DNA of 64,000 bases from Bog-756 sp963837805. Lineage in GTDB: Bacteria > Actinomycetota > Acidimicrobiia > Acidimicrobiales > RAAP-2. The stretch is from NCBI GenBank assembly GCA_963837805.1, contig CAWIOU010000035.1:310001-374000 (forward strand). Direction: 5' to 3'. Under the pieces are notes generated by a model. The model was not told the DNA's origin, did no database searches, and saw nothing but the letters and a program-made list of their open reading frames with translations. Positions 56,370 to 64,000 of this stretch are shown here, piece by piece; the first letter of the stretch is position 1; each line of letters starts with the position of its first letter. A program made the position numbers and the translations under genes.

Positions 56370-57227
56370 TTACTCCGGGGCGGCGAACTCCAGGAGCTGC
56401 GGGGCCAGACGGGGCCAGTGCTCGAACAGATGCCCGTGGCCATTCCGGGCCGCCTCACCCCGCTCGTTCCATTCGTCGTCGCCCCACGGGGGTTCGACCA
56501 GGCGGGCGCCGGGGATGAGGCCGGCCACCCGTTCGGAGGTCTCCCGGGTGTGATGGGCGTCGGTCGTCCCGCTCCGGAAGACGAGGGTGGGCAGGTCGAG
56601 CTCGGCGCACAGCTCGTCGGGCAGTCCGGGCACGGTGGCCCCTTCGTGAGGGCAGTAGGCCGACATCCACACCTCGAGGGTCCCGATGAATGCTTGGGGG
56701 TCGAGGTCGAGGAACCGCTGCCGGTTGCCCGGATTGCGCTCGAGCACCTCGCTCCATTCGGGGAGCTCGACGACCGCCTCCATCCCCCCGCTCCAGGCCG
56801 CCCGGATCGACTCCCCGCAGTAGTGCACGGCCAGGAGCATCAGGCCGTAGACCCCGCCGGAGATCCACACCATGGCCAGGTTGGAGGCCACCGCCGGATG
56901 GCGGGCCGCGGTCAACAGCGACACCCGGGCCCCACCGGACCCGCCGAAGATCACGGCGGGCGCCAGGTCCAATGTCTCCAGCAGACCGGCCAACACGTCG
57001 GCCTGCATCTCGGACTCCGACGGCCCCCGGAAGCAGACGTCGGAACCACCGGTGTTGGGCCGGTCCCAGATGAGCACCTGCTTGCGGTTGGCGGCCAATT
57101 CGAGGGCCAGCTCCCGGACACCTGGTGCATCCATGCCGAAGCGGCCACCGGGCGTCAGCACGAATGGTTGCCCCTCACCGATGAGCTCGTAGGCGATGGT
57201 CGTCCCGGCGATCGTGCAGGTTGCCAC
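56370..57227 (-). CDS. Alpha/beta hydrolase
   Basis: 285 residues. LTPGGRFGMDAPGVRELALELA, LIWDRPNTGGSD, nucleophile elbow G-G-S-G-G-A, and acid/His near LPTLVFRSGTTDAHH and GHGHLFEHWP. Substrate unknown; the G-G-S-G-G elbow differs from the usual G-x-S-M-G. An AAGGA site precedes GTG 57227. Convergent with the hydratase gene. Confidence 0.8.
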   Translation of the reverse strand: MATCTIAGTTIAYELIGEGQPFVLTPGGRFGMDAPGVRELALELAANRKQVLIWDRPNTGGSDVCFRGPSESEMQADVLAGLLETLDLAPAVIFGGSGGARVSLLTAARHPAVASNLAMVWISGGVYGLMLLAVHYCGESIRAAWSGGMEAVVELPEWSEVLERNPGNRQRFLDLDPQAFIGTLEVWMSAYCPHEGATVPGLPDELCAELDLPTLVFRSGTTDAHHTRETSERVAGLIPGARLVEPPWGDDEWNERGEAARNGHGHLFEHWPRLAPQLLEFAAPE

Positions 57228-57348
57228 GGCGGATCCTTTCGGGGCTGGCGGCCGGGGTCAGATTAGTTGGTTGCCCGTTACCGGGATGGCCGCTACCGTC
57301 ACAAGCAGGCGACCGCGTTCGCGACTGTTGTCACAGAGAGGAATACGC

Positions 57349-58515
57349 ATGGCTCTTCCGCTCGACCAGGTCAAGGTTGTCGACGCCGACACCCACTTCA
57401 CCGAACCCCACGACCTGTGGACCAGTCGGGCACCGGCCGAGTGGAAGGACCGGGTACCCCATGTCACCCCGGTCGACGGTGAGGCGTCCTGGGTGGTCGA
57501 CGGCGAGGTCCTCGGACGGGCCGGAGCCGGCGGTGTCATCGACCGCGACGGCGTCAAGGGCCGATCCTTCGAGGGGCTCTACGAATGGGGGATCGACCAG
57601 GCTCATCCGGGCTCGTACGACCCCGTGGCCAGACTCCAACTCCTCGACGAAGTGGGCATCTTCGCCCAGATCATCTTCCCGGGAGTCGTCGGTCTGGGTG
57701 GTCAGAAACTGGCCGAGGTGGTCGAAGAGGCGCGGCTGCGAACCTTGTGCACCGAGATCTTCAACGACTTCAATGCCGAGCTCCAGTCCGGGTCGGGCAA
57801 CCGGCTCCTCCCCATGGCCATCCTTCCGATGTGGGACATCGAGGCGAGCGTGCGGGAGGCCCGTCGGGCCCACAGCCTCGGTCTGCGCGGGGTCAACATG
57901 ACGTCGGACACCCAGGATCTGGGCACCCCGGACCTGGCCAGCCGCCAGTGGGACCCCCTGTGGGAGGTGTGCTGCGAGCTCAGTCTCCCGGTCCACTTCC
58001 ACATCGGCGCCAGTCTCACCACGATGAACTACTTCGGAACCTATCCGTGGCCGTCCCACGACGATGACACCAAGCTGGCCATCGGGGGGACGCTCCTCTT
58101 CATCGGCAACGCCCGGGTGGTGGTCAACATCATCTGCTCGGGAATGCTCGAGCGGTTCCCCGAGCTCAAGGTCGTCTCGGTGGAGAGCGGCGCCGGATGG
58201 ATCCCGTTCATCCTGGAGGCACTCGACTACGAGATGTCCGAGAACGCCCCGTTGGCCCGGGCCGCTCTCCCTCTGACTCCGACCGAGTACTTCCGGCGGC
58301 AGATCTATGCCACGACGTGGTTCGAGCGGACCAACCTCCCCGCCGTCGTGGCCGCGGTGGGCGAGGACAACATCATGTTCGAGACCGACTACCCGCACCC
58401 GACCTGCCTCTACCCCGACCCGCTGAAGACCGCGGCCGAAACCATGCGGGAGTTGAGCACCACGGCCCAGCGCAAGATCCTCGGGGAGAACGCGGCCAAG
58501 CTCTACCGGCTCTAG
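57349..58515 (+). CDS. Amidohydrolase-2 family metal-dependent hydrolase
   Basis: 388 residues. VVDADTHFTEPHDLW with D-A-D-T-H, LLDEVGIFAQIIFPGV, VHFHIGASLTT with His ligands, and the Asp at FETDYPHPTCLYP. This is the ACMSD/gamma-resorcylate decarboxylase-type layout, in which the metal is held by the N-terminal motif, two His and a late Asp. Probably a decarboxylase or hydrolase of an aromatic or lactone intermediate. A GAGAGGA site lies 8 nt before ATG 57349. Confidence 0.85.
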   Translation: MALPLDQVKVVDADTHFTEPHDLWTSRAPAEWKDRVPHVTPVDGEASWVVDGEVLGRAGAGGVIDRDGVKGRSFEGLYEWGIDQAHPGSYDPVARLQLLDEVGIFAQIIFPGVVGLGGQKLAEVVEEARLRTLCTEIFNDFNAELQSGSGNRLLPMAILPMWDIEASVREARRAHSLGLRGVNMTSDTQDLGTPDLASRQWDPLWEVCCELSLPVHFHIGASLTTMNYFGTYPWPSHDDDTKLAIGGTLLFIGNARVVVNIICSGMLERFPELKVVSVESGAGWIPFILEALDYEMSENAPLARAALPLTPTEYFRRQIYATTWFERTNLPAVVAAVGEDNIMFETDYPHPTCLYPDPLKTAAETMRELSTTAQRKILGENAAKLYRL

Positions 58516-58620
58516 CCTTCCTCGCTCCGTCGCGCGCACGACAGAAGCACCCGCGGGACGTCTCGTACGCGGCCCACGACCGGTACCCTTGCCCATTGAG
58601 GGTGGCCGCGGGGGCCGCAC

Positions 58621-59580
58621 CTACCAGGCGTAGGCCTCGGGAGCCGAACCGGGGCCTGGGAATATCTTGTCCAGCTTCCCGAGCACCTCGGCGTCGAGCT
58701 CGATGTCGATCGAGCGCAGGCTCCCCTCGAACTGCCCCATGGTGCGCGGCCCGATGATCGGTGCCGTCACCACCGGGTTGGACAACAGCCAGGCCAGGGC
58801 GACATCGGCCGGCCGTTCGCCGAGCTCGGAGCAGACCTTCTCCCAGGCGTCGAGCGTGGACCGCAACCAGTCGTTGGCTGCCCGCATCCCGTCGTCGGCC
58901 CGCCGGCCCTCGGTGGCCTCGGCGATCGAGCCGGCCAGCAGCCCACCCCCGAGCGGACTCCAGGGGAGGATGCCGATGCCGTAGGCCTCGCAGGCCGGGA
59001 CGACCTCGAGCTCGATGGCGCGGGTCTTGAGGTTGTAGAGGCTCTGCTCGGAGACGAGGCCGAACGTGCTCCGTCGCTTGGCGGCCTCGTTGGCGGCGAC
59101 GATGTTCCAGGCGGCGAAGTTGGAGCTGCCCACATAGATCACCTTCCCCTGGGCCACCAACAGGTCCATCGCCTGCCAGATCTCCTCCCAGGGCGTGTTC
59201 CGGTCGACGTGGTGCATCTGGTACAGGTCGATGTGGTCGGTCTGCAGACGTCTGAGACTGGCGTCACAGGCATCCCGAATGTGGCGCGCCGACAGTTTCG
59301 AGTCGTTGGGCCAGTCGCCGGCCACATTGCCGTAGACCTTGGTGGCCAGGACCACCTTCTCCCTTCGGCCCCCGCCCTGCTTGAACCACCGGCCGAGGAT
59401 CTGCTCGGTCTCGCCACCTCCGTAGCCATTGGCCGAATCGAAGAAATTGATTCCCGCATCCAAGGCCCGGTCCATGATGGCGAAGCTGTCGGCCTCCCCG
59501 GTCTGCGAACCGAAGTTCATGGTGCCGAGGCAGAGGGGGCTGACCTGCAGCCCGGATCGTCCGAGGTAGCGATAGTTCAT
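58621..59580 (-). CDS. Aldo/keto reductase
   Basis: 319 residues, (beta/alpha)8. Catalytic tetrad: Asp in FFDSANGYGGGE, Tyr in the same motif, Lys in VVLATKVYG, His in LYQMHHVD. C-terminal PIIGPRTMGQFEGSL binds NADP. Typical of YhdN/PdxI-like oxidoreductases; substrate unknown. TAAGGT ends 6 nt before ATG 59580. It converges on the amidohydrolase gene. Confidence 0.9.
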   Translation of the reverse strand: MNYRYLGRSGLQVSPLCLGTMNFGSQTGEADSFAIMDRALDAGINFFDSANGYGGGETEQILGRWFKQGGGRREKVVLATKVYGNVAGDWPNDSKLSARHIRDACDASLRRLQTDHIDLYQMHHVDRNTPWEEIWQAMDLLVAQGKVIYVGSSNFAAWNIVAANEAAKRRSTFGLVSEQSLYNLKTRAIELEVVPACEAYGIGILPWSPLGGGLLAGSIAEATEGRRADDGMRAANDWLRSTLDAWEKVCSELGERPADVALAWLLSNPVVTAPIIGPRTMGQFEGSLRSIDIELDAEVLGKLDKIFPGPGSAPEAYAW

Positions 59581-59586
59581 AGGGGG

Positions 59587-59592
59587 ACCTTA
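59587..59592 (-). promoter_or_regulatory. -10 box TAAGGT for leaderless start at 59580
   Basis: On the minus strand TAAGGT ends 6 nt before the ATG of the aldo/keto reductase gene. Confidence 0.45.
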
Positions 59593-59622
59593 GGCCTTCC
59601 GAAACCGTGCGGCCCGGCCCCG

Positions 59623-61260
59623 TCAGAATCCGCCCACCGGCAGCACCAGCGCCGACGGGTGGGCCGGGTCGTGGAGGACCTCCTGGTCGGCCGGGCACAG
59701 ACGGGTGGCATCGGCGAGCCGGTCGCCGCTCCCCGTGTTGCGGGCGAACAGCGGATGGGCGCCGCTCGAGACCTGCAGGCGCACCCGGTGGCCACGCCGG
59801 AACGTGTTGGCCGTGGGCCACAGGTCGACCCGCAGGAAGAACGAACCGTCCCGGGCCCGGGTCACATCGGTCGGACCCAGGCGCACGATCCCGTCACAGA
59901 GGTTCTTGGATCTGCCCTGCGGTGTCACGTCGCACAGCCGTACGAAGAAGTCGGTGTGCTCGAGGCTCGAGCGCAGATGCAGATCGGTCCGCACCGGGCC
60001 GATCACGGTGAGGTCCCCGGCCAACGGGTCACTCGTGTAGGTCAGCACGTCCGACCGGGCCTCCCGCCGGCGTTGGTCCTTCGGTCCGGCGTTGCCGCCG
60101 AGGAGTGACGGCCCGCCGATACCGGGTGTGGGGTCGGCCGGGTCGTAGCGGTAGCGGTCGGGGGAGGACGCAACGGGTGGATGGGGGCCGAGCCCGCCCT
60201 CGGGGTGCAGGTACCAGGGTTGGGGAACGGTCGGTGGCGGCCAGTCGTCCAGTTCCACCCAGCGCCGGGAGCCCATGACGAAGACCCGCACCGGGTGCCG
60301 CCGGCCCCGGCCGGTCTGGCCGGCCACGTGGATGTCGAACCATTCGAGACCGTCGCGGAGGCTGGCGGCCAGACCGCCCGGACTCACGTGGGACCAAGGG
60401 CCGACGCAGAGGCGCACCTCACGGCCCGCGTCGCGCAGGGCCCGGTAGTCGGCGATCTGGCCGGGTAGGAAGAGGTCGTACCAACCACCGACCAGGCTGG
60501 CCGGCGCGGTGCCCTCCAGTCGACGGCCGAAGATCACCGGCTCCCACCAGGGGTCGCCGGGCTCCTCGTGCACCAGCCAGTCACCGAAGAAGTCCACGTG
60601 CTGTCCGACGGCGGCCAGGTCGGCGTCCCGCAGGGGCAGGACCCGGGCCCCCTTGTGCACCGCCCGCCGGGTGGCCACCTGGGACCTGAGCACCCGCAGG
60701 GGGGAGAGCTCCTGGTGGGACACCTGATGGATCCAGGCCAGGCCGGTCTCGAGGGCGAAAGACCCACCGGGATAGGTGACGGTGCCGGGGAAGTCCGACG
60801 CCGTCACCTCGAGGGCCATGGCCCGGAGGTACGCCGGTGCCTCCTCACTCACCGCCCACTGGGTCAAGCCCAGATAGCTCGGGCCGAAGGTGGCCAGGCG
60901 GCCGTCGAACCACGGTTGACCGGCCACCCAGTCCAGCGTGGCCCGTCCGTCGGCCCGCTCGTTGCGGAACGGATCGAACCGGCCCTCCGACCCGAAGGTC
61001 CCCCGCACACTCTGGATGACCATCTGGTACCCACGCTCGGCGAAGAGCCGGCCGACCATGCCCATCTGGCGCCGCCCGTAGGGGGTGCGGATCAGCACGG
61101 TGGGCACCTCCGCCAGCGGGCCGCTCGGGAACCAGCGGTCGGCCAGAAGAACGGCGCCGTCGTCCATCTTGGCCGGGAGGCTCCGTTCGACCGACACCTG
61201 GTCGGTCCGGGCGGGCGCCAGCCCGGCCACTCTCCCCAGGACCTTGCTCGACAGTGTCAC
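59623..61260 (-). CDS. CocE/NonD-type alpha/beta hydrolase (S15 family-like)
   Basis: 545 residues. X-Pro dipeptidyl-peptidase/cocaine esterase layout: DDGAVLLADRWFPSG, RTPYGRRQ, nucleophile elbow G-P-S-Y-L-G, His in GPWSHVSPGG, and a C-terminal jelly-roll (beta-sandwich) ending in PLFARNTGSGD. Hydrolyses esters or amides of unknown acids. GTG 61260 has a CAGACT box 7 nt upstream; a longer in-frame start adds a low-complexity tail overlapping the small downstream-reading gene. Confidence 0.87.
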   Translation of the reverse strand: MTLSSKVLGRVAGLAPARTDQVSVERSLPAKMDDGAVLLADRWFPSGPLAEVPTVLIRTPYGRRQMGMVGRLFAERGYQMVIQSVRGTFGSEGRFDPFRNERADGRATLDWVAGQPWFDGRLATFGPSYLGLTQWAVSEEAPAYLRAMALEVTASDFPGTVTYPGGSFALETGLAWIHQVSHQELSPLRVLRSQVATRRAVHKGARVLPLRDADLAAVGQHVDFFGDWLVHEEPGDPWWEPVIFGRRLEGTAPASLVGGWYDLFLPGQIADYRALRDAGREVRLCVGPWSHVSPGGLAASLRDGLEWFDIHVAGQTGRGRRHPVRVFVMGSRRWVELDDWPPPTVPQPWYLHPEGGLGPHPPVASSPDRYRYDPADPTPGIGGPSLLGGNAGPKDQRRREARSDVLTYTSDPLAGDLTVIGPVRTDLHLRSSLEHTDFFVRLCDVTPQGRSKNLCDGIVRLGPTDVTRARDGSFFLRVDLWPTANTFRRGHRVRLQVSSGAHPLFARNTGSGDRLADATRLCPADQEVLHDPAHPSALVLPVGGF

Positions 61261-61267
61261 CGCCCCC

Positions 61268-61273
61268 AGTCTG
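61268..61273 (-). promoter_or_regulatory. -10-like CAGACT for start at 61260
   Basis: On the minus strand CAGACT ends 7 nt before GTG 61260, as before the starts at 24015 and 36769. Confidence 0.35.
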
Positions 61274-61322
61274 CCCGGTTCCCGCCCGTCCCGCCCGGGC
61301 CGGGGCACGGCCGGTCCCGCCG

Positions 61323-61526
61323 TTACCGCTCCCGCATGAGGCGGTCGAATTGCTCCCAGCTCATGCGCACTGGAATCTTGGCGCTCATCGGCGCCCAATC
61401 GATGGTGCCCTTGCTGATGCGGAGCTCACCCAGCTTCTCGCCGTCGCTCCGGACTTCGAAGACCACGTCGGCGTGCAGCACCACCTTGGTGGTGGGAATG
61501 CTCATCTCTACGTCGTGCGTCGGCAC
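61323..61526 (-). CDS. Conserved small protein of unknown function
   Basis: 67 residues: VVLHADVVFEVRSDGEKLGELRISKGTIDWAP, then W-E-Q-F-D-R-L. I recognise the pattern from short conserved actinobacterial proteins without a known function. GTG 61526 is chosen because a GAGGAGGGA ribosome site sits 6 nt upstream; ATG 61505 is the alternative. It is divergent from msrB and lies upstream of the CocE-type gene on the same strand. Confidence 0.65.
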   Translation of the reverse strand: MPTHDVEMSIPTTKVVLHADVVFEVRSDGEKLGELRISKGTIDWAPMSAKIPVRMSWEQFDRLMRER

Positions 61527-61734
61527 CGGATCCCTCCTCGGTCGCGCTCCCCGTGCCCCTGCACACTACGCACGCCCTCGAGACCGTCGAGGGGGGCATC
61601 CACCTCCACCCGTCGTCCCCGGAACGCATGGGCACCCGCCCGAAGGTGCTCCGGGAGAAGACCGGACTCGCTACCCTGGACCGCGGGGCCGATGGGCGCC
61701 GTCGGTGCCTCAGGACCGACCCGGAAGGAGCGGC

Positions 61735-62205
61735 GTGACCGACTACGTGAAGGATCCAAAGGCCGTCGCCCAGCTCGAGCCCCGTCAGTACGCGGTCACC
61801 CAGGAAGGGGCCACCGAACCGGCCTTCGACAACGAGTACTGGGACCACAAGCAAGCCGGTCTCTACGTCGACGTCGTCTCCGGCGAGCCATTGTTCGCAT
61901 CGACCAAGAAGTACGACAGCGGCTGCGGGTGGCCGAGCTTCACCGCGCCGATCGAGGCCGACAATGTCGTCGAGGACGAGGACCGGAGCCTGGGCATGGT
62001 CAGGATCGAGGTCCGCTCACGCCACGGGGACAGCCACCTCGGGCACGTCTTCGAGGACGGGCCGGCCGAAGAGGGCGGACTGCGCTACTGCATCAACTCC
62101 GCCGCCCTGCGGTTCGTCCCCTACGACGAGCTGGAGGCGGAGGGGTACGGCAAGTACACGACGTTGTTCGACAACCCGCCGACAAGGCAGGAGGAATCCA
62201 CATGA
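61735..62205 (+). CDS. msrB: Peptide-methionine (R)-S-oxide reductase
   Basis: 156 residues. Y-D-S-G-C-G-W-P-S-F, then HLGHVF and the catalytic Cys in RYCINSAALRF. The two Cys-x-x-Cys pairs of zinc-binding MsrB are absent, so this is the zinc-free form; the Cys in SGCGWP is the likely resolving Cys. Reduces methionine-R-sulfoxide in proteins. An AAGGAG site precedes GTG 61735. The msrA start overlaps its stop by 4 nt. Confidence 0.94.
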   Translation: MTDYVKDPKAVAQLEPRQYAVTQEGATEPAFDNEYWDHKQAGLYVDVVSGEPLFASTKKYDSGCGWPSFTAPIEADNVVEDEDRSLGMVRIEVRSRHGDSHLGHVFEDGPAEEGGLRYCINSAALRFVPYDELEAEGYGKYTTLFDNPPTRQEEST

Positions 62206-62720
62206 GCACCACTGAGAAGGCCATCCTCGCCGGAGGTTGTTTCTGGGGGATGCAGGACCTGATCCGGAGGCACCCGGGCGTGCTGTCCACCCGGGTCGGA
62301 TACACCGGAGGCACCGTCCCGAACGCCACCTACGGCAATCACGAAGGGCACGCCGAAGCGATCGAGATCACCTTCGACCCGGCCGAAACCTCCTACCGCG
62401 ACCTCCTCGAGCTCTTCTTCCAGATCCACGATCCGACGACGCTGAACCGTCAGGGGAACGACCGGGGAACCAGCTACCGGTCGGCCATCTTCTACCTCGA
62501 CGACGAACAGCGCCGGGTGGCCGAGGACACCATCGCCGACGTCGAGGCCTCCGGCCTGTGGCCGGGGAAGGTGGTCACCGAAGTGACCCCGGCCGGGCCC
62601 TTCTGGGAAGCCGAGCCCGAGCACCAGGACTATCTCGAACGGTACCCGCAGGGCTACACCTGCCACTTCCCGCGACCGGGCTGGGTGCTTCCCCACCGCA
62701 AGGACAGCGTCGCCCACTGA
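62202..62720 (+). CDS. msrA: Peptide-methionine (S)-S-oxide reductase
   Basis: 172 residues with the catalytic G-C-F-W-G motif at residue 12, YTGGTVPNATYGNHEGHAEAIEI and the TTLNRQGNDRGTSYRSAIF segment. Reduces methionine-S-sulfoxide, complementing MsrB. The ATG overlaps the msrB stop (ATGA), so both repair enzymes are made together. No thioredoxin gene is adjacent. Confidence 0.95.
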   Translation: MSTTEKAILAGGCFWGMQDLIRRHPGVLSTRVGYTGGTVPNATYGNHEGHAEAIEITFDPAETSYRDLLELFFQIHDPTTLNRQGNDRGTSYRSAIFYLDDEQRRVAEDTIADVEASGLWPGKVVTEVTPAGPFWEAEPEHQDYLERYPQGYTCHFPRPGWVLPHRKDSVAH

Positions 62721-62877
62721 ACCGGCGTCGGCGGTCCGACCCCGGCGCATGATGGCGGAAGCCAAAGACCACCGACATCACCGGGCGGGGCCGGCCTGCG
62801 CCATCTCCTCGCGGCCGACGGCAGACAGGGTCGCCAGCGCGGTGAGCCACGGGTAGGGCGGCTCGGGGGCGACTGAC

Positions 62878-63228
62878 CTACAGCAGCTCGAGGACCCGTT
62901 CGGGTGGTCTGGCGATGACGGCCCGTTCGCCGAGCACGAAGATCGGGCGCTCCAACAGAATGGGGTGCCGGGCGATCGCCTCCAGGAGCTGTTCGTCCGA
63001 GGCGTCGTCCAGCCCGCCTTCGGCGTAGACCGGTTCGCCGGTGCGCATCATGGCCCGGGGGTCGTCGATGCCGAGCCGTTGCATGAGCCGGATCAGCTCG
63101 TCGACGGTGGGCGCGGACTGGAGGTAGCGCACCAGGTCGACATCGATGCCGTGCTCCTTGAGCAGCGCGTCCGCCGTCCGGCACTTCGAACACGAGGGAT
63201 TGAAGTACAGGGCGGGCTCTGCTTCCAC
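62878..63228 (-). CDS. ArsC-family (arsenate reductase-like) protein
   Basis: 116 residues of the glutaredoxin-dependent ArsC fold: FNPSCSKCRTADALLKEHG with the catalytic Cys (C-S-K-C), DLVRYLQSAPTVDELIRLMQRLG, and RPIFVLGERAVIARPPERV. The phosphate/arsenate-binding Arg set is partly visible (R-P-P). Could reduce arsenate or be a Spx/YffB-like thiol protein. No other ars gene is near. TAGGAT ends 6 nt before GTG 63228. Confidence 0.82.
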   Translation of the reverse strand: MEAEPALYFNPSCSKCRTADALLKEHGIDVDLVRYLQSAPTVDELIRLMQRLGIDDPRAMMRTGEPVYAEGGLDDASDEQLLEAIARHPILLERPIFVLGERAVIARPPERVLELL

Positions 63229-63234
63229 TCCCCC

Positions 63235-63240
63235 ATCCTA
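63235..63240 (-). promoter_or_regulatory. -10 box TAGGAT for leaderless start at 63228
   Basis: On the minus strand TAGGAT ends 6 nt before the GTG of the ArsC-like gene. Confidence 0.45.
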
Positions 63241-63251
63241 CGATCCCCCGC

Positions 63252-64000
63252 TCAGGTCGGATCGTCGAGATCGGGGGGATGGGCGGCGATCCAGGCGGTG
63301 GACGACCGCGGGACGACGTGCTGGGAGAGGGCTGCCTTGTGGGCGGCCACCTGGCTCGGGGTCTGGGCGAAATTGAACGACCCGAGATAGTTGTAGGCGT
63401 TCTTGTCCGTGGCGTTGAGTGGCGGCACACCGAGCACATGCTCGGTGAAGGCGAGGAGGCTGGCCCAGGTGGCCACGTTGTGATCGGTATGTCCCTTGAT
63501 CACCCACGGCGAGATCAGGATCATCGGCACCCGGATGCCCAGGCCGCTGGGCGGCGCCACCGCGTCGTAGAAGCACCCGCAGTCGTCCCACGAGAGGAAG
63601 ATGGCGGTCGACTGCCACTGGGGACCGTTCTCGATGGCCGAGACGACCTTGCCGATCCAGTTGTCCCCGGTGGCCATGGAGGTCCCGTTGTGCTGGGAGG
63701 TCGAGCCGCTCGGACCGGTGGCCGGCATGAGCAGCGAGAAGTTGGGCAGCGTCCCGTTCTTGGCGTTGGTGATGACGCTGGCCGTGGGCACCATGCTCTT
63801 GGCCTCGTTGGTGTACAGGCAGTCGGCAAAGGTCGGACAGGTGTCCCAGATGTAGTTGCCGTCCGACTTGGCGGCGCCGTAGATCTTGAAGGTCTCGCCC
63901 GCCTTCTTGAGGCTGTCCAGGATGGTCGGCACCCAGTGGGCCGGGCTGTTCCGCACCGCCACCGGCTCCTTGCTGACCTCGGGGCTGCCCTTGGGTGCCG
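63252..64000 (-). CDS. Phosphoesterase-family protein, C-terminal part (cut by window edge)
   Basis: The frame is open to the window end; about 249 residues are visible. FLSWDDCGCFYDAVAPP and VPMILISPWV are the metal-binding and core motifs of the bacterial acid phosphatase/phospholipase C phosphoesterase family (PF04185 type), enzymes of the cell exterior in most relatives. The N-terminal signal and metal motifs lie outside the window. Converges on nothing; the ArsC-like gene starts 24 nt beyond its stop. Confidence 0.82.
   Translation of the reverse strand, partial: APKGSPEVSKEPVAVRNSPAHWVPTILDSLKKAGETFKIYGAAKSDGNYIWDTCPTFADCLYTNEAKSMVPTASVITNAKNGTLPNFSLLMPATGPSGSTSQHNGTSMATGDNWIGKVVSAIENGPQWQSTAIFLSWDDCGCFYDAVAPPSGLGIRVPMILISPWVIKGHTDHNVATWASLLAFTEHVLGVPPLNATDKNAYNYLGSFNFAQTPSQVAAHKAALSQHVVPRSSTAWIAAHPPDLDDPT

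Noticed and set aside
57278..57320. Short inverted repeats such as CCCG-TTAC-CGGG before the amidohydrolase gene
   Set aside because: Four-base arms are expected by chance in this composition.
62878..63228. Arsenic resistance operon
   Set aside because: Only one ArsC-fold gene, no efflux pump; the ArsR at 41759 is 21 kb away and lacks metal-binding Cys.

Overview
The window looks like chromosomal DNA of a high-GC actinobacterium, most likely an Acidimicrobiia-type organism. The inference rests on three things. First, the gene families: two luciferase-like F420-type oxidoreductases, an Eis-type acetyltransferase, a SCO6745-family protein, a mycobacterial-type GabD1 and an actinobacterial XylA. 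Second, the secreted proteins built of 42-residue GYW(L)V..DGGIF.FGD..FYGSTG repeats. Third, the start sites: about twenty genes have a TANNNT (or CAGACT) box 6-9 nt before the start codon, the signature of leaderless actinobacterial mRNAs. I see no rRNA, tRNA, CRISPR array, transposase or phage gene.

Layout. 1-8.5 kb: the 3' part of a flavin disulfide oxidoreductase gene, a tandem muconolactone-isomerase-like protein, an SDR without the catalytic Tyr, methyltransferases, an MFS transporter fused to a cyclic-nucleotide-binding domain, a hydrolase, a RidA protein and a TetR-like regulator. 8.6-16.2 kb: a YtrA-type GntR regulator with a perfect operator and a fused ABC ATPase-permease, then a DapB-like reductase, an SDR, an ABC-F ATPase and GabD1. 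16.3-28.5 kb: a GH43-like secreted protein with six repeats, SnoaL-like proteins, assorted oxidoreductases, an Eis-type acetyltransferase, and a divergent TetR/MFS pair around an operator array.

28.5-38.7 kb is the most coherent block. A TetR-cupin pair lies divergent from an acyl-CoA ligase. Next comes an operon of seven translationally coupled genes: a four-subunit 2-oxoacid:ferredoxin oxidoreductase (gamma-delta-alpha-beta), a 2-hydroxyacid dehydrogenase, a TIM-barrel isomerase-like protein and a Gfo/Idh/MocA dehydrogenase. A cupin gene with a suspected frameshift and an aldehyde dehydrogenase follow. The ligase and operon promoters share an operator-like motif, which suggests one TetR-controlled catabolic regulon that oxidises a hydroxy or sugar acid to a 2-oxoacid and then an acyl-CoA.

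38.7-50.3 kb: a repeat protein with an SGNH hydrolase domain, an ArsR/AHSA1 pair whose start codon reads ATA inside a near-perfect palindrome, a two-gene split PEP-synthase-like enzyme carrying a cyclic-nucleotide-binding domain, a multi-pass membrane protein, an OLD-type ATPase/TOPRIM protein and an AhpD-like protein. 50.4-64 kb: a GH1 glycosidase-xylulokinase-xylose isomerase cluster, an LLM oxidoreductase, an enoyl-CoA hydratase, an amidohydrolase, an aldo-keto reductase, a CocE-type hydrolase, coupled msrB-msrA, an ArsC-like reductase, and the 3' part of a phosphoesterase gene cut by the window edge.
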